From NCBI GenBank assembly GCA_024234975.1, contig JACKNH010000030.1, forward strand, positions 1-42,068: a stretch of 42,068 nucleotides of DNA. The letters run 5' to 3'. The translations under genes and the position numbers were made by a program. Below, piece after piece: positions 17,336 through 25,252 of this stretch. The notes beneath the pieces were generated by a model, which was given only the letters and a program-made list of their open reading frames with translations, was not told where the DNA came from and searched no databases. Every line of letters starts with the position of its first letter. Position 1 is the first letter of the stretch. This DNA comes from Gammaproteobacteria bacterium. Lineage in GTDB: Bacteria > Pseudomonadota > Gammaproteobacteria > Ga0077536.

Positions 17336-17358
17336 AAAAAAGGGCGCCTGTTCCCGAA

Positions 17359-17862
17359 CTAGTGCTGGAATTCGTCGGCGCTGCCGTTGTAGCGGGCGAC
17401 CCGGATGCGATGAATCTTGCCGTCTTTCAGCTCATAGAAGATGAAGCTGACGATTTCGCGGCGGCTGCCTGCCGGGAATGCCAAGCCGTGTTTGTCATAG
17501 TCACGAAACGCTTCGAAGACCGTGGGCATCACCACCGCAACCGTATCGCCGGTTTTCGCAAACGCGGCTATCTCGACGTGCTCGCGCACGTACTGGTGAA
17601 AGTCACTGTAGAAATCCGCAATGGCCTGCGGACTGGTCAATTGCAGGTCGCCCACGGCATACGCGACATCCGGCGCATAGTAGGCGATCTGTTCGGCGTA
17701 GCGATGGTTGTTGAAATTATCGAGATAGTTCTGCAGATCGGCCTGCGTGCGGATAAGCGCCTCGTCCGCCACCGCGACGAACGCGCTGCCAAGCAACAAC
17801 AATACGGCCACCGATTGGTGCACCTGCTTCAAATGTTTGGAATATATCAACGACTGCAACAT
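17359..17862 (-). CDS. Exported single-domain NTF2/SnoaL-like protein
   Basis: A 167-residue secreted protein. The ATG at 17862 has a purine-rich GGGGGGCAGG stretch just upstream, and a signal peptide follows (hydrophobic core SVAVLLLLGSAFVAVA, cleavage before DEAL). The mature ~130 residues have the NTF2-like cone pattern: helix LIRTQADLQNYLDNFNNH, then YYAPDVAYAVGDLQ, a PQAIADFYSDFHQYV helix, and the strand ending in FIFYELKDGKIHRIRVARYNG. Proteins of this fold bind small hydrophobic ligands or act as isomerases, cyclases or hydrolases; no catalytic dyad can be assigned with confidence. It lies 152 nt downstream of the MetE-like gene on the same strand. Confidence 0.8.
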   Translation of the reverse strand: MLQSLIYSKHLKQVHQSVAVLLLLGSAFVAVADEALIRTQADLQNYLDNFNNHRYAEQIAYYAPDVAYAVGDLQLTSPQAIADFYSDFHQYVREHVEIAAFAKTGDTVAVVMPTVFEAFRDYDKHGLAFPAGSRREIVSFIFYELKDGKIHRIRVARYNGSADEFQH

Positions 17863-17971
17863 TGCCTGCCCCCCGATTTGGATATCCGCCAGCTGGCGAT
17901 TTCCCGCAGCATTGTAACGCTGCGCGCCATCCAAGGAAGCAATGCTTCGCGATCAGTGGCGAGAGGGATAA

Positions 17972-18001
17972 CCACGTGGCCGAATGGGGACGACCACGTG
18001 G
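17972..18001. promoter_or_regulatory. Paired CCACGTGG palindromes
   Basis: Two identical 8-bp palindromes (17972-17979 and 17994-18001) spaced 22 bp centre to centre, about two helical turns. They sit 13 bases after the MetE-like gene's stop and 110 nt before the NTF2-like start. They could bind a cooperative dimeric regulator of the NTF2-like gene. In RNA the two together, with flanking A/T, form a 9-bp stem with a 14-nt loop, so a 3' hairpin of the MetE-like transcript is the alternative. Confidence 0.45.
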
Positions 18002-18014
18002 TATCCGAGTGCGA

Positions 18015-19175
18015 TCAACCCCAGAGCGTCCTCGAAGCGATCTTTGCACCTTGCGCCAGGGCCTCCAACTTGGCCCACATGATGGTGGGATGGACACGTG
18101 CCATAAGCGGTCCCTGGGCGAACCCGCAATCGGTACCAGCGATGACATTCTCACCGCCGACCACGCTGGCGAATCGCAGAATACGTTCCGCCACGAGTTC
18201 AGGGTGTTCCACGACATTGGTCTGGTGACTGACGCAGCCGGGCACGAGCTTGCGCCCCTCCGGCAACTTCACCGTTTTCCAGACCTGCCACTCGTGCTCG
18301 TGGCGGGCGTTGGCGGCTTCAATGCAGTAGGCGCCGACGTTGACCTCGAGCAGCAGGTGGACGATTTCCTTCAGTTCCACGTCACTGGTGTGCGGCCCGT
18401 TCCAGCTGCCCCAACAGATGTGATAGCGGACCCGGTCCTGTGGAATGCCACGCAAGGCTTCGTTCAGCGCATCAACGCGCAGTCGCGCCCAGCGGAAATA
18501 GTCTTCCTTGCTCGCCGGTGGCACCATGGCGTCGTACTGGAATGGCAGGTGCGCATCGTCGATCTGAACGAACAGACCGGCGTCGACAATGGCTTTGTAT
18601 TCCTCGCGCAATGCCGCCGCCCCCGCCTGTACATAGTCCTCGTCAGAGGCGTAGTACTGGTTAGGGCTCAGCGCAAACGCACTGGCGGGCGCCGCGACAG
18701 GAAGAAAGCCCGTCTCGACGCCTGCCTTGGCCATTGCCGACTTCAGGTTGGCGATATCACGCTGCAGTTCGTCATGACCGGTGTAGGTGATTGGTCCCAC
18801 GCAGGGGTAAATGCCTTCCGGCGTATTCTGGCCACCCCAATACTCACCATAGAACTCGGGGAAACTGCGGTGATCACCGCAGATGGTCGGCGCCTTGCCT
18901 TCCATCGCCAGTTCCTGCCGCTCGCCAAAACCCGACAGCCGGGCGATGACGTACTGCTCCCAGCCACCAATCTTGCCGTACTCTCCGTCACTGACGATGT
19001 CGACGCCCGCCTGCTTCTGCCGGGCGACGACGCCGTCCACCGCGGCGCGCAGCGCCGCGTTGAACTCGTCGTCACCCAACTCACCGGCGATCCGCTGTTC
19101 GAGCTTCGCGCGAAACTCCGGTGGCCGGACCAGGCTGCCGACGTGGGTAGTCAACACCCGTTTGTCGTTGCTCAT
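18015..19175 (-). CDS. MetE/epoxyalkane:CoM transferase-like zinc protein, copy 1
   Basis: Stand-alone homologue of the C-terminal catalytic half of cobalamin-independent methionine synthase (COG0620), 386 residues. That is the length of epoxyalkane:coenzyme M transferases and about half of true MetE. The four expected zinc ligands are present: H252 and C254 in YHICWGS, E286 in YCIEAANARHEHEW, and C350 in GTDCGF. The N-terminus RVLTTHVGSLVRPPEF is the family opening, and VSDGEYG lies near residue 63. Zinc-activated thiolate alkyl transfer is the family chemistry; donor and acceptor here are unknown. A GGGGTAACC stretch precedes the ATG, which is 13 bases after the TonB receptor stop, so the genes are in one operon. 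Copy 2 lies on the other side of the receptor. Confidence 0.88.
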   Translation of the reverse strand: MSNDKRVLTTHVGSLVRPPEFRAKLEQRIAGELGDDEFNAALRAAVDGVVARQKQAGVDIVSDGEYGKIGGWEQYVIARLSGFGERQELAMEGKAPTICGDHRSFPEFYGEYWGGQNTPEGIYPCVGPITYTGHDELQRDIANLKSAMAKAGVETGFLPVAAPASAFALSPNQYYASDEDYVQAGAAALREEYKAIVDAGLFVQIDDAHLPFQYDAMVPPASKEDYFRWARLRVDALNEALRGIPQDRVRYHICWGSWNGPHTSDVELKEIVHLLLEVNVGAYCIEAANARHEHEWQVWKTVKLPEGRKLVPGCVSHQTNVVEHPELVAERILRFASVVGGENVIAGTDCGFAQGPLMARVHPTIMWAKLEALAQGAKIASRTLWG

Positions 19176-19188
19176 GGTTACCCCGCGA

Positions 19189-21490
19189 TCAGAAGTTGCG
19201 CCGGATGGTCAGGTACCACTCGCGCGGCCAGCCGGGGCGACCGGTACCGGAGAAATATGGCGCCTGGCCACGACCGAAGTAGCTCTCGTAGTAGAACTTG
19301 TCACCCAGGTTGGAAACGTTCGCTGATATCGTCCAGTTCTGATCGACATCACTCCAACTGATCCGGCCATTGAACAGACCGACGCTGGGCAGCTCCGACT
19401 CCGGCGTATTGAAGGCATCGGCCTGCATGCTTGAGCGATAGGTGTAATCAAGACGCGGCGTCAACGTACCCCAGTCGCCCATGTTGAACTCATACTGGGC
19501 GCCGATGGAGAACTTGGTCTTCGGTGATCGCTGTCGCCGGATCGACACGGGTGTAGTTGAAGTCGACCACGCCCAGCGCGACATCGATCAACATGCCATC
19601 CACGGGCTGCATTTCCACTTCCACTTCAAAGCCCTTGATATGCGCATCGCCGACATTGGCGGACATCGCGCAAGGCGCACCCGGAAAGGGCGAAAAGGCA
19701 TCGCATTGGATCAACGTGCCCTGCAGATCGGTGAAGTCGTTATAGAATGCGGCAGCGTTCAAACGCACCCGGTTATCGAACAACTGGCTCTTGAAGCCGA
19801 ATTCGATGGCATCCAGTGTTTCCGGGTTATATGGAATCGCCTGGCTGGTGAAGAACGGCCGCGGATTCACGCCACCGCCTTTGTAGCCGGTGGAAAAACT
19901 ACCGTAGATCATCAACGCGTCTGACAGCTGGTAGTCCGCCGCGAAGCGGAAGTCGACGTTGTCGCCACTGTAGGGCACGGTGAAGTCAACCAGCGCACCC
20001 AGCACCGGATGCGGCGCACCGGTGTAATCCCAGCGGTTGAAGGTGAAATCCTTGCTGTCATCGGTATAACGCACCGCAGCGGTCAGACTCAGGTTCTCCA
20101 CAGGATGCAGGACCAAATGTGCGAAGACCGATTTCGACGAGGTCTTGACCGGATCCTCGAACAGGATATCGAGATTCAATCCGCCGCCGCCGACGGCGAG
20201 ACCACCGGGAATATTGACGCGTCCGCCCGAACGACCGTCCGCGTCGTAGTAGAAGCCGCCCAGTGTCCAATCCAGCATGCCGTACTCGCCGGACAATCTC
20301 AGTTCCTGCGTGAACTGGGTGTGATTCAAATGCCAGATCTGGTCCGAAACACTGGCCGGGCTGGCTTCGAGCGCAGTCGAGAACTGCACCTTGGATTCAC
20401 GATAGGCCGTTATTGAAGTCAAGCGCACGTTATCACTGATTTCAAAGTCGAAGTGATTGGATACACCCCAGGCGTCCAGCGGCGTCGTCGACGGTTTGAC
20501 GAATGAGGACGATGCGCCGGCGCCAGTAGGGACGCTGACGTTGGTTTCGAAGTTCGTATAACTGTGTTCCGGTGTCAGATAACTTGCAGTGCCGGTCCAG
20601 ATTGGTGATTCGAAACGCTGCTTGGCTGCGGGGTTCTCGGAGTTACTGCTGGTGATGTCAAACGTGAACGTGTTTTCCACCCGGTCGCTGATCAACCAGA
20701 GAACGGAAGCCCGCCCGCCAAACGTCGATTCGCCGCCTTCCGAACCGATTTTGCAGTTCTCCTGCAACCGGCCGCTGCCAGCGCCTGCATTACCCGCCGC
20801 GCAGTCGTAATCGAGTCGATCAAGGTAACCCTTGCGATGCTTGCCCATTGCCGAAACGCGGGCATACAGCGTGTCTTCCACCAGAGTGATGTTGGTCGCC
20901 GCGCGGCCCGATATCCGATTGAATGTGCCAACCTGGAACTCTGCGAACGCGTCAGCTTCCGGACCGGGGCGCTTGGAGAACAGCTTGATACTGCCACCGA
21001 TGGAGTTCTTGCCGGCCAGCGTGCCCTGCGGACCACGCAATACTTCAACACGATCGGTATCGACAAGGTCGAACAGTGCGCCGGTCAGCACACCGTAATA
21101 CACGTCATCCAGATACATGCCGACGCCAGGTTCCACCGCGAAGTGCGGATCGGCCTGACCCACACCTCGAATGAAGATACTGGCCATCTGGCCAAAGCCG
21201 GCGGCGCCGCGCGAGAGTTGTACATTGGGCGCCCAGTTCGATGCGTCGGCGATATCACGCGCATTACGTGCGTCGAGCATTTCGCCGGTGACTGCCGTGA
21301 TCGCAATCGGTGTTTCCTGCAGGTTCTCCGATCGGAACTGGGCAGTAACGATAATCTCCTCCAGACCGCCGCCGGATTCGCCCGCGATTGCCTGCGTCGA
21401 GCTCAGTCCGAATGCCCCAACCGCCAACACCGGCAAACCTGTCAGTGCCCGCGCCACCGCCATACGACATTTATTCTGCTTCCAGTTCAT
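19189..21490 (-). pseudogene. TonB-dependent receptor, frameshifted near its C-terminus
   Basis: Outer-membrane TonB-dependent receptor of the kind that imports large or hydrophobic substrates, about 775 residues if intact. The ATG at 21490 has GGGGGAG upstream. A signal peptide ends near STQAIAG, a TonB box-like LEEIIVTAQ follows, then the plug domain (IFIRGVGQADPHFAVEPGVG, VEVLRGPQGTLAGKNSIGG) and the barrel. Frame is lost at about 19516-19522. The upstream frame reads DPATAITED then terminates after eight aberrant residues. The correct continuation TKFSIGAQYEFNMGDWG is in another frame and runs to a proper receptor terminus, REWYLTIRRNF. Two missing bases (or one extra) explain this. A sequencing error or a recent mutation are both possible. 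It is flanked by two MetE-like genes. Confidence 0.88.
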
Positions 21491-21631
21491 GAGCTCCCCC
21501 TTCCCGTACAGGCCCGATTGAATTTCGGTCAGCTGCGCAAAGGTTGCGTCGCTGACCGTTACCACAAACTCCTTCGCCGCCCGCTTCTCCGCGCCTTGGC
21601 GTCGGCGGGCATTGATTACATAAAATCTGTC

Positions 21632-22789
21632 TTACGACCAAAGTCGTTTTGAGGCTAACGCAGCACCTTCGGTCAGCGCCCGCAGCTTCGCCCACTGAAT
21701 GGAGGGATGCACCCGCCGCGTGAACGGGCTCTGAGCAAAGCCGCAGTCAGTACCCGCCATCAGATTGTCGCGTCCGACCAGGCGTGCGAGACGTTCGATA
21801 CGTTCGGCGACCAGTTCAGGATGCTCGACAATGTTTGTCGCGTGACTGACGACGCCCGGAATCAAGGTTCTACCCGGTGGCAGATGTACGTTTTCCCAGA
21901 TCCGCCACTCGTGTTCATGCCGCGGATTGGCCATCTCCAGGCAGTAATAACCCACGTTGACCTGCAATATCAGATCGATGATCTCTTTCGCAGGCACGTC
22001 GGTGGTATGCGGCGTATTAAAACTGCCCCAGCAAATGTGATAACGCAGTTGCTGTTCCGGCAACCCTCGCAGCGCGTGGTTCAAGGCGTCGATGCGTACC
22101 TGCGTCCACGCGCGATAGTCTTCGATGCCACGTTCGGTGAATGCGACATCCCACATATAGGGAATGAACGCATCGTCCACCTGCAGAATCAGCCCCGCGT
22201 CGGTGACGGCCTTGTATTCCTCGTGCAAGGCATCGGCCAGCGCGAACAAGGCCTCTTCATCACTGGCATAGTGTTCGTTGACGAAATTCGGCACGGCGCT
22301 GCATGGCGCGACCGCGGTCAGAAAACCGGTGGCGGAACTGTTCTGCGCCAGGGCCTGCTTGAACATGGCGATGGTCTTGCGGATCTCATCCTGACCGACA
22401 TAGGTGATAGGCGCGGTCACATGGCGCACACCACGCCGACGGATGTTCTGGCTGGGGAAATATTCCGCATAGAACTCCGGAAACAATCGTGCATCCTTGC
22501 CGGCGCCTGCGGCAACGGTGACGTCACGTTCGACGAATCCGGTCAGACGTGAAAACACGTAGGTCGACCAGCCGTAGAAGTGCGGGTATTCGCCGTCGCT
22601 GACAACATCGATGCCGACTTGTGTCTGCTCGGCGACAACCTGCGCCACCGCCTGCCGCAGATAGCTGTCGAACTCGTTCTGATCGACGAGTTCTCCTTCC
22701 TCGATGCGGGTGGCGTATTCACGCAGCCGGGTCGGTCGCACCAGACTGCCGACATGTGTCGTGAGAATTCGCTGTTCAGAATTCGGCAT
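21632..22789 (-). CDS. MetE/epoxyalkane:CoM transferase-like zinc protein, copy 2
   Basis: Paralogue of the gene at 18015, 385 residues, clearly alignable over its whole length. Shared features are ILTTHVGSLVRP at the N-terminus, VSDGEYP, the zinc sites in YHICWGS, YCLEMANPRHEHEW and GTDCGF, and the C-terminus RVHPSIQWAKLRAL. The divergence between copies is substantial (different insertions around residues 80-120, e.g. PSQNIRRRGVRHV here), which suggests different substrates or a heteromeric complex rather than a recent duplication. It is the first gene of the metE-like/receptor/metE-like operon, 141 nt before the receptor start, and faces the AraC gene. No clear ribosome-binding site precedes the ATG. 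Confidence 0.87.
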   Translation of the reverse strand: MPNSEQRILTTHVGSLVRPTRLREYATRIEEGELVDQNEFDSYLRQAVAQVVAEQTQVGIDVVSDGEYPHFYGWSTYVFSRLTGFVERDVTVAAGAGKDARLFPEFYAEYFPSQNIRRRGVRHVTAPITYVGQDEIRKTIAMFKQALAQNSSATGFLTAVAPCSAVPNFVNEHYASDEEALFALADALHEEYKAVTDAGLILQVDDAFIPYMWDVAFTERGIEDYRAWTQVRIDALNHALRGLPEQQLRYHICWGSFNTPHTTDVPAKEIIDLILQVNVGYYCLEMANPRHEHEWRIWENVHLPPGRTLIPGVVSHATNIVEHPELVAERIERLARLVGRDNLMAGTDCGFAQSPFTRRVHPSIQWAKLRALTEGAALASKRLWS

Positions 22790-22845
22790 GGTTAATCGGC
22801 AAATCCGGAACTTTCACCTGGGTGTTTTGTGCCGTCGCAACGCAA

Positions 22846-22857
22846 CAATGCGCATTG
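22846..22857. promoter_or_regulatory. 12-bp palindrome in the metE-like/araC divergent spacer
   Basis: CAATGCGCATTG is perfectly self-complementary and lies 57 nt upstream of the copy-2 MetE-like start. It is a candidate operator for that operon. There is no independent support beyond its position. Confidence 0.35.
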
Positions 22858-22928
22858 CTGGCACCCATGATTTCGTTGGTGTACAACGTTACGCCAGCGG
22901 GCGTTGCGATCGCTTTGCTTGAGTGGCC

Positions 22929-22948
22929 CCATTCCTGTACTGGAATGG
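22929..22948. promoter_or_regulatory. 20-bp near-palindrome upstream of the AraC gene
   Basis: CCATTCC (22929-22935) and GGAATGG (22942-22948) are perfect arms, and the centre GTAC is itself palindromic, giving 18 of 20 symmetric positions. It lies 46-65 nt before the AraC start in the 204-bp divergent spacer and is a candidate autoregulatory or shared operator. Confidence 0.45.
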
Positions 22949-22993
22949 ACCCATGGGAACTTCGTATTGGAACGCCGGCACCACGGCAGGTGA

Positions 22994-23986
22994 ATGTTCA
23001 TGTTGACGACCGACCACAACGTCAGAACGTTGATATCTCATGCGGTAACCCGGCCATCCACCTCGCCGAATTGGGCCCAGTTGATCAAGACCTACGTCGG
23101 CGGCCGCAACGTCGAGGCGCTCGGACCGGAAGATGGTTTTGTCGGCCGTCTCTCCACCTGGAAAATGGGTCCGCTGGGTTTTGTCATGGTGAATATCCGC
23201 GGTGTACCCATGCGTGCCCAGCCCGCGCCGACGCCGCGCGTTGCACCCCGCCAACGTGACCTGTGGCTTGGCTTGTGCCTGGCAGGCACCGTTGAACTTG
23301 AATATCCGCATTTCTCCGGCACCGTACATCCCGGATGTTTTGCCATCCTTGATGACTCCATGCGGCGGATCACCACCTTTTCGAATGATTGCGATGCGTT
23401 GTGGATTCGCGTTCCGCAAGCACATGTCATGGCCACGCGCACGCTTTCGGAACGCATGATCATTGATGCCAGCGAAGGGTCGGCCGCGGTCGCGAAAGAT
23501 CTTCTTTGCAGTGTGGCCGTGCAGGCGGACAAGCTGCATCCGGCAAGTATCGAAGGCATGGTCGACGGTGTGCTGAAGATTATCTCCGCCACGTTCTGCC
23601 CGCTGTTGAGTGACCTGACCACCGGGAGCGCCCACCGCGCGAACGGCTTGCGGCGTGCCAAGCAGTACATCGAAGAGCGGCTCAATGATGAATCACTGTC
23701 GTTGCAGGGTGTCGCCGAAGCGTTGGCGCTGAGCCCCCGCTACCTCAACAAGTTGTTCGAGAGTGAACAGACCTCGCTGATGCGCTGGACGTGGCAACGG
23801 CGGCTGGAACGCGCGCGCATGCTGCTGGACAACCCCGCCGCCGACGACCAATTAATCTCGTCAGTCGCCTACAATTTCGGCTTCAAGAATGTCTCGCATT
23901 TCAGCCGTGTCTTCCGCGAGCGCTTCGGCATGTCGCCTACCGAGTACCGTGGTCTGCATTGCCGCCCGGCATTGACCCGGCACTGA
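22994..23986 (+). CDS. AraC-family transcriptional regulator
   Basis: Cytosolic activator, 330 residues. The N-terminal half (about 20-200) matches the AraC-binding-like effector domain found in regulators of aromatic or steroid-type catabolism (WKMGPLGFVMVNIRG, RQRDLWLGLCLAGTVELE, HPGCFAILDD). The C-terminal ~100 residues carry both helix-turn-helix motifs: SLQGVAEALALSPRYLNKLFES and ISSVAYNFGFKNVSHFSRVFRERFGMSPTEYR. ATG 22994 is adopted; ATG 23000 has better spacing (7 nt) from the CAGGTGA ribosome-binding sequence. Divergent orientation to the metE-like/receptor operon strongly suggests it controls that operon. The ligand is unknown. Confidence 0.93.
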   Translation: MFMLTTDHNVRTLISHAVTRPSTSPNWAQLIKTYVGGRNVEALGPEDGFVGRLSTWKMGPLGFVMVNIRGVPMRAQPAPTPRVAPRQRDLWLGLCLAGTVELEYPHFSGTVHPGCFAILDDSMRRITTFSNDCDALWIRVPQAHVMATRTLSERMIIDASEGSAAVAKDLLCSVAVQADKLHPASIEGMVDGVLKIISATFCPLLSDLTTGSAHRANGLRRAKQYIEERLNDESLSLQGVAEALALSPRYLNKLFESEQTSLMRWTWQRRLERARMLLDNPAADDQLISSVAYNFGFKNVSHFSRVFRERFGMSPTEYRGLHCRPALTRH

Positions 23987-24011
23987 CCCGCCGGCACTGC
24001 TGCCCGGCGGG
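23987..24011. terminator. Bidirectional GC hairpin between convergent genes
   Basis: CCCGCCGG (23987-23994) pairs perfectly with CCGGCGGG (24004-24011), starting right after the AraC stop and ending 17 nt before the end of the convergent ICL-like gene. It has no long T-run, so termination strength is uncertain. Confidence 0.55.
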
Positions 24012-24028
24012 TATGCCGCGAGTTGGCG

Positions 24029-24973
24029 CTACTTCTTCATGCGGTTTTCATACTCGATGTACGCCTTGTCGCGTTCGATCCAGTCCTCGAACATGAACGG
24101 GTGGAATATGTGTCCCATGCCATAGAACTCGTCATTCTCCGAATGCACGGTATTGCGGTTTTCAAAGTTTGTCTTCAGATACTCCATCATGCCCTTGGTC
24201 GCACCTTTCATCGCTGCATGATTGGATACCAGGTGGAATCCCCACGCCTTGAGTTGCTCGAGTGTGGCGTCGGGCACGCCATTGGTTGCGTGTAAATCCG
24301 GATAGAAGCGGTAGCCGGGGACTTCGGCTGCGATTCGGCGGCATTCGGGTTCACCATCCGCATGGCAGATGTTCTGAATCATGGTGATTTCGGCGCCGGC
24401 TTCCACGCCCATTTTCGCGCGGCGGATAGCTTCATCCAGACCCAGGGTGAAGTTGTTGCCCGATACCGCACCGATCTGTGATGGCCCGCCGCCCTTGATA
24501 TCGGTGCGGGCGATGATCATGCAATCGGTCCCCGCCACGGCATCGACCGCGGCCTTGACATGGGTCGCCCAACGCTCGGCTTCCAGGTAACCCAGATGAT
24601 GGCCGTAGTGATATCCGGCGAACATCGTCCCCTCCCGGGTATCCTCGATGGAAATCGCCATCACCCCGGCCTCCGCGAGTCGCTTGCAGTTACGGTAGAC
24701 CTGCAACGGCGAGACACCACCGTTCTCTCCGTCGACAATCAGCGGCAGACTCGATGAGTTCGCGATGCGTGAGGCCACCCAGATATATTCTTCCCAGTTA
24801 TAGGCGCCCGACGGAATGCCCAGGTGGGCATATTCAAGTTCGACACTGCTCAGCAGAATCGAGTTGTAACCGCAGAGCTCGACTACCCGGGCTGACACGC
24901 AGTCATAAACACAGGGCGACCAGACCAGCTCTCCCTGCTCGAGCAATTTTCGGATAGTGGTTTTGGCAGGCAT
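24029..24973 (-). CDS. Isocitrate lyase/PEP mutase superfamily protein lacking the lyase cysteine
   Basis: TIM-barrel enzyme of the ICL/PEPM superfamily, 314 residues. The ATG at 24973 has GAGGA 9 nt upstream. Metal and phosphate-type sites are recognisable: VDGENGG (about 80-86, position of the family's DxGxG loop) and ISIEDTREG (108-115). The flexible catalytic loop that reads KKCGH or KRCGH in isocitrate and methylisocitrate lyases is replaced by GYHYGHHLG (about 120-128), so the general-acid cysteine is missing and lyase activity on isocitrate is unlikely. Alternatives are a PEP-mutase, phosphonopyruvate hydrolase or oxaloacetate decarboxylase-like reaction. It is divergent from the PQQ dehydrogenase gene, and an 18-bp palindrome lies 60 nt upstream of its start. 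Confidence 0.82.
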   Translation of the reverse strand: MPAKTTIRKLLEQGELVWSPCVYDCVSARVVELCGYNSILLSSVELEYAHLGIPSGAYNWEEYIWVASRIANSSSLPLIVDGENGGVSPLQVYRNCKRLAEAGVMAISIEDTREGTMFAGYHYGHHLGYLEAERWATHVKAAVDAVAGTDCMIIARTDIKGGGPSQIGAVSGNNFTLGLDEAIRRAKMGVEAGAEITMIQNICHADGEPECRRIAAEVPGYRFYPDLHATNGVPDATLEQLKAWGFHLVSNHAAMKGATKGMMEYLKTNFENRNTVHSENDEFYGMGHIFHPFMFEDWIERDKAYIEYENRMKK

Positions 24974-25032
24974 ATCATTCGTTCCTCATCATGACGAAAC
25001 GGCCGATGTTACCCATATCGCTGATGATCCTG

Positions 25033-25050
25033 AATGTCGCACGCGACATT
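25033..25050. promoter_or_regulatory. 18-bp perfect palindromic operator candidate
   Basis: AATGTCGC and GCGACATT flank a 2-bp centre. The site lies 60 nt upstream of the ICL-like start and about 200 nt upstream of the PQQ dehydrogenase start, in their divergent promoter region. Its length, symmetry and compact centre suit a dimeric helix-turn-helix repressor such as GntR or TetR type. No such regulator gene is adjacent. Confidence 0.5.
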
Positions 25051-25183
25051 TCAATGCAAGTTGTTTACCGGTAGCGGATGGTCGTGCTTCCTTCTCGCCA
25101 GCGTTCCCGACCAGGCGGACGCGTGGCCAGGTACCGCTGCCCTCTCCCACCTGCATGACGGGCGAAAACGGCACTGAAAAGCG

Positions 25184-25190
25184 TTAAAAT
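25184..25190 (+). promoter_or_regulatory. Possible -10 element for the PQQ dehydrogenase gene
   Basis: TTAAAAT in an otherwise GC-rich stretch, 63 nt before the start codon, resembles a -10 hexamer (TAAAAT). No good -35 box is found at 16-18 nt upstream, so an activator would be needed. Confidence 0.3.
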
Positions 25191-25252
25191 CGGCGCCCCG
25201 CCTGACCCTGACGGCGATTCCAGTGAGCACATTCAAATACAAGGGGGCAGTA

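Noticed and set aside
18015..19175. Call as methionine synthase metE
   Set aside because: It lacks the N-terminal half of MetE, is duplicated beside a TonB receptor, and the length matches other alkyltransferases of the superfamily.
19490..19584. Programmed ribosomal frameshift in the TonB receptor
   Set aside because: No slippery heptamer or downstream pseudoknot is seen and receptors are not known to use this; mutation or sequencing error is simpler.
24029..24973. Annotation as methylisocitrate lyase PrpB or isocitrate lyase
   Set aside because: The catalytic cysteine loop is absent, and no prpC or prpD gene is nearby.
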